NCBI GenBank assembly: GCA_947372535.1
Contig: CANBUA010000011.1
Location: 1-32,462, forward strand
Reading direction: 5' to 3'
Length of the DNA: 32,462 nt
DNA from: Burkholderiales bacterium
GTDB taxonomy: Bacteria > Pseudomonadota > Gammaproteobacteria > Burkholderiales > Burkholderiaceae
In this document: piece by piece, positions 27,313 to 32,462 of the stretch
Layout of the letters: every line of letters starts with the position of its first letter
Position numbering within the stretch: the stretch's first letter is position 1
Translations under genes and position numbers: made by a program
The notes under the pieces: generated by a model
What the model saw: the letters and a program-made list of their open reading frames with translations, nothing else
Told to the model about the DNA's origin: nothing
The model's database searches: none

Positions 27313-30300
27313 GTGGTCGAGTCTTACGAACAAGAACAGGTACGCGTCGCTGTTCTGGGTGGGTCTGCGGGCAGCACGGAAGCCTTTGCCAAGGTCTTGT
27401 CGGGGTTGCCTCTGCAGTGTGGTTTTGCCGTTCTGGTGGTCAGCCACCTCGATCCCACGCATGAAAGCCAACTGAGCGACCTGCTTCAGAAGCACACCGC
27501 GTTGCCGGTGGAGCGGCTCACCCGTCTGCGCAAGATCGAGCACGACAAGGTTTACGTCCTCCCGGAGGACGCGAGCGTCACGGCGCTCGACGGGCATTTC
27601 CGCCTGTCCAGGCGCGCACCGGGCCTTCACCTGCCCATTGACATCTCGCTGGCCTCGCTGGCGCAAGACCCGGATGTCCAGGCCGCAGCGGTGATTTTGT
27701 CTGGCACAGGCAGCGATGGCGCGTCCGGCATCGTGGACCTGAAAGCCTCTGGCGGTCTGGTGATCGCCCAGGCGCCAGCCACGGCTCAATATGACGGCAT
27801 GCCCACGGCCGCGATCAACACTGGCCTGGTCGATGAGGTGCTGCCGATCGACGAGATCGCTGCCGAACTGGTCCGCCGCTTCGGCAACGCCGCTGCGGTC
27901 GAGGCCGCCGCCAACAACATCGACTACACCGAGGCCCTCAATGCCGCCCTGGTGGTGGTGCAGCAAAAAACCGGCGTTAACCTGGGTTACATCAAGGATG
28001 TGAACCTCAGGCGGCGTTTCCTGCGGCGGGTGATGCTGCAAAAGGACCGGGACGTCAAAGCCTACCTGCACCAGTTGCGCGCCGACCCGCGCGAGGCCGC
28101 GGCCCTGCGAGACGACATACTGATCGGGGTCACCGCCTTTTTCCGCGACACCGAATTCGTCAATGTGCTTCGGCTCACGGTGATCCCAAAGCTCATCGAG
28201 AGCGGCCAGAACCCCATCCGCATCTGGGTGCCGGCCTGCTCCACCGGCGAGGAGGTCTACACCATTGCCATGCTGGTCAAAGAGGCCCTGAACGCCGAAG
28301 GCATCGAGCGCAAGGTGCAGATTTTCGGGACCGACATCAACGAGGCGTCCATTGAGACGGCCCGCAGTGGCCGCTATGTCAGCGCCTCGGTGGACAATGT
28401 GCCCGAGAGCTACCGAGCCCAGGCCTTTGTGCCCACGCCCAGTGGTTACCTGGTCAAGAAGGACATCCGCGAGATGTGCGTGTTCGCGCGGCATAACCTG
28501 CTGACGCACGCGCCCTTCTCCGGCATGTCGCTCATCACCTGCCGAAACTTGATGATTTACCTGCGCAAGGAAGCTCAGCAGCATGTGCTTGAGGTGCTTC
28601 ATTACGCCAGCCGGCCCGATGGGCATGTGATGCTGGGCCGCGCTGAGGCAGCCTCCTCGGCCGATGGTTTTGAGCATGCCGGCGCCCCACACCTTTACCG
28701 CAAACTGGCCCAGAACAAGCGCCAGCGCCGGGTCTTGCCGGCCGATGCAACGCTGCCATGGGCCAACCAGAACAGCGACACCGGCAGCCGCGCACGCGTC
28801 CTCATCGACCACATTGATCAAGCAGTTAACCGTTGCGCGCTTGAGCGCTATGTGCCGCCAGGCTTCGTCGTCAACGAGACGGGCCACGTCGTGCAATTCC
28901 GAGGCGACGTCTCGCCTTTCGTCGCACCGGCCACAGGCGAAGCCACGCTGATGCTCGCCCGCCTGTTGCGCCCCGAACTCAATGTGCCTGCGCGTACTGC
29001 GCTGATCGAGGCCAAACAGTCAGGCCTGATCGTGCGCCGCGAACGCGTGCAGCTTGAAGGACGGCGCTATGCCCTTGAGGCCCTGCCATTGACGCCGGAA
29101 GGCGATTCGCGTCATTTCCTGGTGACTTTGCAGTTGCTGCCCGAGGACGATGTCAACAGTAAGGCCGCCAACGCCGCCTACGATCACGCCAACAGCGAAC
29201 TTGTCGAACTTCAACAGACGGTCGCCACCCTGTCCGACGAACTGGAAACTGCCCAGAGCCAGCTCAAGGCGATGGTGGTCGAGTTCGAATCGGCCAATGA
29301 AGAACTGCGCACCGCCAATGAGGAAATGCTGAGCGCCAACGAGGAACTGCAAAGCACGAACGAAGAGCTGGAGAGTGCCAAACAAGAGCTCGAATCTGCC
29401 AATCAGGAGCTGAACTCCCTGAACGAGGAAATGGGCTCGCGCAATGACCAACTGGCCGTGGCCAACGATGACTTGGGCAACCTGGTCGAAGGCATCCCTC
29501 TGCCCGTCGTGCTGCTGGATCGCCAATTGCGCCTGAGGCATTTCTCACCGCAAGCCGCCGCCCTCTTCGGCCTGCTGGCCGAGAGCGTGGGTCAACCCAT
29601 GCCCACCTTGAACGACCGCTTCGCCATGTCCGACATCGAGCGCCTGGTGCAGGCGGCCGTGCAGGGCCTGAGCTCGGTGGAGCGTGAGTTCCGCGATGCC
29701 GATGGACGTTGGTGGCTGGTCAACGTACGCGCCTACCGGACGGCCGACGACCGCATCGACGGCGCCGTGATTGCCTTCCAGGACATCGACGACCTCAAAG
29801 CCGCGCTCTCGCAATCGCAGGCGGCCAGCCAGGAGGCCGAGCGTGCCAATGCCGCCAAGGATGACTTCCTGGCCTTGGTTTCGCACGAGTTGCGTGCACC
29901 ATTGAATGTCATTTCGGGTTGGGCCTCTGTCCTGCAAAAGGCGGTGGATACCGGCCGCATGAGCGACAGCCTGGCCGAAAAGCCCGTGGCCATCATCCTG
30001 AAGCAATGCCAAGCCCAGGCGCAACTGATCGACGACCTGCTGGATGTCTCGCGCATCTCCTCGGGCCGTCTCGCGCTGGAGACCCGCCCCGTGGACATCG
30101 GCGCCTGCATTGCCACGGTCATCGAAGGCATGCAGCCGCTGGCCAAAGCGCGTGACCTCGCGCTGGTTGGCAGCGGGTTGTCGTCGGGCTACACGGTCAA
30201 TGGTGATGGCCGCCGCCTGGCGCAGATCGCCGCCAACCTGATCAGCAATGCGCTCAAGTTCACGCAGCCCCAGGGCCGCATCGAAGTCACCATCACGCGC

Positions 30301-30975
30301 ATCACGCAGGCGGTAGAGCTTTCGGTGGCCGACACCGGCATCGGCGTGACGGCCGATCTCCTGCCTCGGCTGTTCGAGCGTTTCACCCAGTCGGACATGC
30401 GTCGCACGCGTGAATATGGCGGCTTGGGCCTTGGCCTGTCCATCGTCAAGCATCTGGTGACCGCGCATGGCGGCACAGTCACCGCCATGAGCGACGGCGA
30501 AGGACGCGGCACCCGTGTGATCGTGCGCCTGCCCACGGTGGACCTGGCCACCCGCCAGCCGGTGCTGCTGACTGTGCCAGCTCAAATGGAAGCTGAGCTG
30601 GACCTGTCCATCTTGCTGGTCGATGATGAGCCCGACGGCCGCGAGGCCTTGAGCGTGCTGCTCAGCTTGAGCGGCGGTCGGGTCACGACAGCTGGATCAG
30701 TCGAGGAGGCTTTGAAGATTCTGGCCAATGAGCGATTCGATGCCATCGTCAGCGACATCGCCATGCCCATCAAGGATGGCTATGACCTGATCAAGGCCCT
30801 GCGCGCGATGGAGTCTGCATCCGGCCTGCCGCGCACCTTCGCCATGGCGTTGAGCGGCTTGGCCTCTTTGCAGGACAGGGACAAGGCCATGGCTGCCGGC
30901 TTCGACGACCACGCGCCAAAACCGGTGGAGGCGCAGTTCCTCATTGAGCGCTTGACCCTGGCCCAAGGCCGCTGA
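27313..30975 (+). CDS. CheB-CheR-coiled coil-PAS-histidine kinase-receiver fusion protein
   Basis: The protein is 1220 residues from a GTG start with GGAGG six bases upstream. The CheB methylesterase domain (about 9-195) has the triad S17 (LGGSAGS), H45 (VVSHLDP) and D135 (SGTGSDG). The CheR methyltransferase domain (about 220-480) has WVPACSTGEEVYTIAML, FGTDINEASI and CRNLMIYL. A heptad-rich coiled coil (about 625-715, repeating ANEEL/SANEEL/STNEEL) leads to a PAS domain (about 715-830), HisKA (SHELRAPLN, H858), HATPase_c (ISNALKF, ADTGIGV, GGLGLGLSI) and a receiver (acidic pair D1104-D1105, acceptor D1148). All catalytic residues are present. No chemoreceptor, cheA or cheW is nearby, so it is probably an orphan signalling protein and not part of a local chemotaxis cluster. 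Its signal and output are unknown. Confidence 0.94.
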   Translation: MVESYEQEQVRVAVLGGSAGSTEAFAKVLSGLPLQCGFAVLVVSHLDPTHESQLSDLLQKHTALPVERLTRLRKIEHDKVYVLPEDASVTALDGHFRLSRRAPGLHLPIDISLASLAQDPDVQAAAVILSGTGSDGASGIVDLKASGGLVIAQAPATAQYDGMPTAAINTGLVDEVLPIDEIAAELVRRFGNAAAVEAAANNIDYTEALNAALVVVQQKTGVNLGYIKDVNLRRRFLRRVMLQKDRDVKAYLHQLRADPREAAALRDDILIGVTAFFRDTEFVNVLRLTVIPKLIESGQNPIRIWVPACSTGEEVYTIAMLVKEALNAEGIERKVQIFGTDINEASIETARSGRYVSASVDNVPESYRAQAFVPTPSGYLVKKDIREMCVFARHNLLTHAPFSGMSLITCRNLMIYLRKEAQQHVLEVLHYASRPDGHVMLGRAEAASSADGFEHAGAPHLYRKLAQNKRQRRVLPADATLPWANQNSDTGSRARVLIDHIDQAVNRCALERYVPPGFVVNETGHVVQFRGDVSPFVAPATGEATLMLARLLRPELNVPARTALIEAKQSGLIVRRERVQLEGRRYALEALPLTPEGDSRHFLVTLQLLPEDDVNSKAANAAYDHANSELVELQQTVATLSDELETAQSQLKAMVVEFESANEELRTANEEMLSANEELQSTNEELESAKQELESANQELNSLNEEMGSRNDQLAVANDDLGNLVEGIPLPVVLLDRQLRLRHFSPQAAALFGLLAESVGQPMPTLNDRFAMSDIERLVQAAVQGLSSVEREFRDADGRWWLVNVRAYRTADDRIDGAVIAFQDIDDLKAALSQSQAASQEAERANAAKDDFLALVSHELRAPLNVISGWASVLQKAVDTGRMSDSLAEKPVAIILKQCQAQAQLIDDLLDVSRISSGRLALETRPVDIGACIATVIEGMQPLAKARDLALVGSGLSSGYTVNGDGRRLAQIAANLISNALKFTQPQGRIEVTITRITQAVELSVADTGIGVTADLLPRLFERFTQSDMRRTREYGGLGLGLSIVKHLVTAHGGTVTAMSDGEGRGTRVIVRLPTVDLATRQPVLLTVPAQMEAELDLSILLVDDEPDGREALSVLLSLSGGRVTTAGSVEEALKILANERFDAIVSDIAMPIKDGYDLIKALRAMESASGLPRTFAMALSGLASLQDRDKAMAAGFDDHAPKPVEAQFLIERLTLAQGR

Positions 30976-31005
30976 ATTGTCTGCGGTGCCTCATGGCTGA
31001 GCGGT

Positions 31006-31022
31006 GCATCACGTGGTGATGC
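31006..31022. terminator. Possible hairpin between convergent genes
   Basis: GCATCAC (31006-31012) and GTGATGC (31016-31022) form a seven-base-pair stem with a three-base loop. It lies between the stops of the kinase fusion (+) and the HEXXH protein (-). There is no T-run on either side, so factor-independent termination is doubtful. Confidence 0.3.
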
Positions 31023-31044
31023 CGGCCGCAGGCAGCCGCGCGCA

Positions 31045-31944
31045 TTACACCATCGGCGTCAACGGCAGCAGCCCTGCATAGTCATCCAGACGATGAGGCT
31101 TGCCGATGGTTGCACCACATTGCAGCAGGTAGTAATCCCTGGCGATCTCGCCCTGCTGCTCCGGACCATACGCGTGGAATGGCTGGCCGGGCACCAACTT
31201 GTAGCCGTATCGACGATCAAAAATGCCCCGCAGTCTCACGTTCCACTTGAGGTGGTGATGCTGATACAGGTGGGCGCCTTCGTGCACCAGCCAGGCCTGA
31301 TGCGAGAGCGTCGCCGTCGAGAAATCATCCAGGGCGTGCGCGGGTGGAAAATACAACTCACCGTTGGGTGCCATGGCCGTGTCGTCCGGCTGGAAAAAAT
31401 AGGCCTTGTGGTGGTGGATTTTGACCAGTGAATAAGGGATGGTCTGACCATAAACCGACGCCAGCAAGGCGATCTCACCGGCCGTCAGTCCCCTGGTGAT
31501 GCGTGCTGTGGTCGGCCCATGTTTTGCGCGGCGAGCCAACAGCCCCGCGCTCAACATGACCACCACGGCCAGCGACGACAAGGCCGTCATCACCATCATG
31601 ATCAGGGCAAAGTACACGTGATGAATAGGCGCATGCATGGCGGTCAGCGCGGCCAAGACCGCGATGCCCCCAGCCAGCGTGGTGGTGACCATCAAGCGCA
31701 TCACGCGCATGCCACCTGTCGCGTTCAGAGCCCAGTTTATGCAGCCCAGTCCTGCGCCGACGAGCAGAATCTCCACCAACACCGCATCCAAAGGGTAGGG
31801 CTGGGGCGCCGTGATACCCGGCACGTACCTGAGGTAACCATTCGGCTTGGTGCCCTGCCACGCGATGCAACACGCCAACATCAGCCACAACAGCACAAAC
31901 AGCCTGCTGATCCGATGCGCGTTTCGGGAAATCACTCGACCCAT
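31045..31944 (-). CDS. Membrane protein with HEXXH zinc-protease motif (Vgr/Rhs-associated type domain)
   Basis: The protein has 299 residues. The N-terminal half is membrane-embedded, with hydrophobic segments near residues 13-31, 50-68, 80-100 and 105-130. The soluble C-terminal half begins around TRGLTAGEIALLASVYGQ. It contains FFQPDDTAMAPNGELYFPP and then LVHEGAHLYQHHH, an HEXXH motif at residues 221-225, followed by NVRLRG and EQQGEIARDYYLLQCG, where a Glu could be a third ligand. This domain resembles small proteins annotated as Vgr/Rhs-related near type VI secretion genes. No such genes are present here, and the membrane half is unusual for that group. A peptidase role is inferred from the motif only. 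Confidence 0.8.
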   Translation of the reverse strand: MGRVISRNAHRISRLFVLLWLMLACCIAWQGTKPNGYLRYVPGITAPQPYPLDAVLVEILLVGAGLGCINWALNATGGMRVMRLMVTTTLAGGIAVLAALTAMHAPIHHVYFALIMMVMTALSSLAVVVMLSAGLLARRAKHGPTTARITRGLTAGEIALLASVYGQTIPYSLVKIHHHKAYFFQPDDTAMAPNGELYFPPAHALDDFSTATLSHQAWLVHEGAHLYQHHHLKWNVRLRGIFDRRYGYKLVPGQPFHAYGPEQQGEIARDYYLLQCGATIGKPHRLDDYAGLLPLTPMV

Positions 31945-32086
31945 CTGGCATTACATCCGGATCTACCCTGAGGTCGCGACAGGATGAATAATTTCATTGG
32001 AATTTCGGATATTCTTTGAATCGTGTCACGCCTTCACTCGGGCCGCACCCTTGATTCATCGACCAAATTTTCACACAGGACTCACC

Positions 32087-32224
32087 ATGCGCCAATTGGA
32101 CTCGCAAGAAATCGCCGCCGTATCGGGCGGAGCGTCAAGCAACCCGGTCACCCTTGCGTTGAACAGACTTTGGGTCGTTGTCGTAGGCACGCTGATCGGC
32201 ATCTTCATACCGGGCTATTTCTGA
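32087..32224 (+). CDS. Small double-glycine leader peptide precursor
   Basis: The precursor has 45 residues. The start at 32087 is preceded by ACAGGA and fits the leader MRQLDSQEIAAVSGG, a textbook double-glycine leader with GG at residues 14-15. The core is only 30 residues (ASSNPVTLALNRLW, then a Val/Ile/Gly-rich hydrophobic stretch ending in PGYF), long enough to span a membrane once, with one positive charge and no cysteine. Leader positions align without gaps to the peptide at 25287 (M-R-Q-L-x-x-Q-E-hydrophobic-x-x-V-x-G), so both probably pass through one exporter. No exporter or immunity gene is recognisable next to it, although sequence beyond the right edge is not visible. It is divergent from the HEXXH membrane protein. 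Confidence 0.68.
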   Translation: MRQLDSQEIAAVSGGASSNPVTLALNRLWVVVVGTLIGIFIPGYF

Positions 32225-32462
32225 ACACAAGGAGGCGGCAAGCCATTGACCATCGTCGCAATGGTCCTGTCGTATTGAAGCCCAGTCGATGTGGTGGCCC
32301 ATTGTTTGGCAATGCACAGGTTGGAGGCGGGCGTCACCCCTATGCCCAGAACGCGGGAGAGCGCCATGGCCGACTTAACGGGTGCCCAAAGGATCCGCTC
32401 TGGACGTCTGCTGCGACAACTCTTGAGCGAGTCCGATGAGGATGCCCTCAGGCCCCCGGATG

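Noticed and set aside
32366..32462. Possible 5' end of a gene, beginning MADLTGAQRIRSGRLL, open to the right edge
   Set aside because: GGGAGA precedes the ATG and the frame is open, but only 32 codons are visible, in-frame ATGs upstream are equally possible, and no family is recognisable. It could be real; more sequence is needed to call it.

Overview
The window is a GC-rich chromosomal segment whose gene content and codon use look like a betaproteobacterium, most likely Burkholderiales. That is an inference from protein style (large PLP decarboxylase, NfeD/SPFH pair, CheB-CheR-kinase fusion); no rRNA or other marker is present. I see no tRNA, rRNA, CRISPR array, transposase or prophage gene.

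Region 1 (1-18155, + strand) is one tightly packed six-gene unit. It holds an M50-type membrane metalloprotease fused to a HlyD-like barrel-sandwich domain (5' end probably off the window), a shortened SecA-like ATPase, a HlyD/RND-type periplasmic adaptor, a 2906-residue surface protein, a hybrid histidine kinase, and a REC-GGDEF(degenerate)-EAL response regulator. The surface protein carries an LEPR-XLL-like N-terminus, a DUF4347 domain, a probable seven-bladed beta-propeller, tandem cadherin-like repeats and a C-terminal membrane segment. Junctions overlap or lie 1-22 bases apart. My reading is a dedicated export, processing and signalling cassette for a giant adhesin, with cyclic-di-GMP hydrolysis built into the operon. 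This is the most interesting part of the window.

Region 2 (18175-23703) is housekeeping-like: a class I Orn/Lys/Arg decarboxylase (-), an NfeD-SPFH pair (+), then ornithine cyclodeaminase and a MarC-family membrane protein (-).

Region 3 (23776-32462) is more accessory, with AT-richer intergenic stretches. It has a GNAT acetyltransferase and a secreted protein of unknown function (-), a small double-glycine-leader-type peptide gene (25287-25499), two intrinsic terminators, an AraC-family regulator (-), and a 640-base gene-free stretch with a duplicated 46/47-base element. It continues with a CheB-CheR-PAS-kinase-receiver fusion (+), a membrane protein with an HEXXH motif (-), and a second small peptide gene (32087-32224). 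The two peptides share an ungapped leader of the same length, so they probably use the same exporter and maturation protease, which is not in the window.
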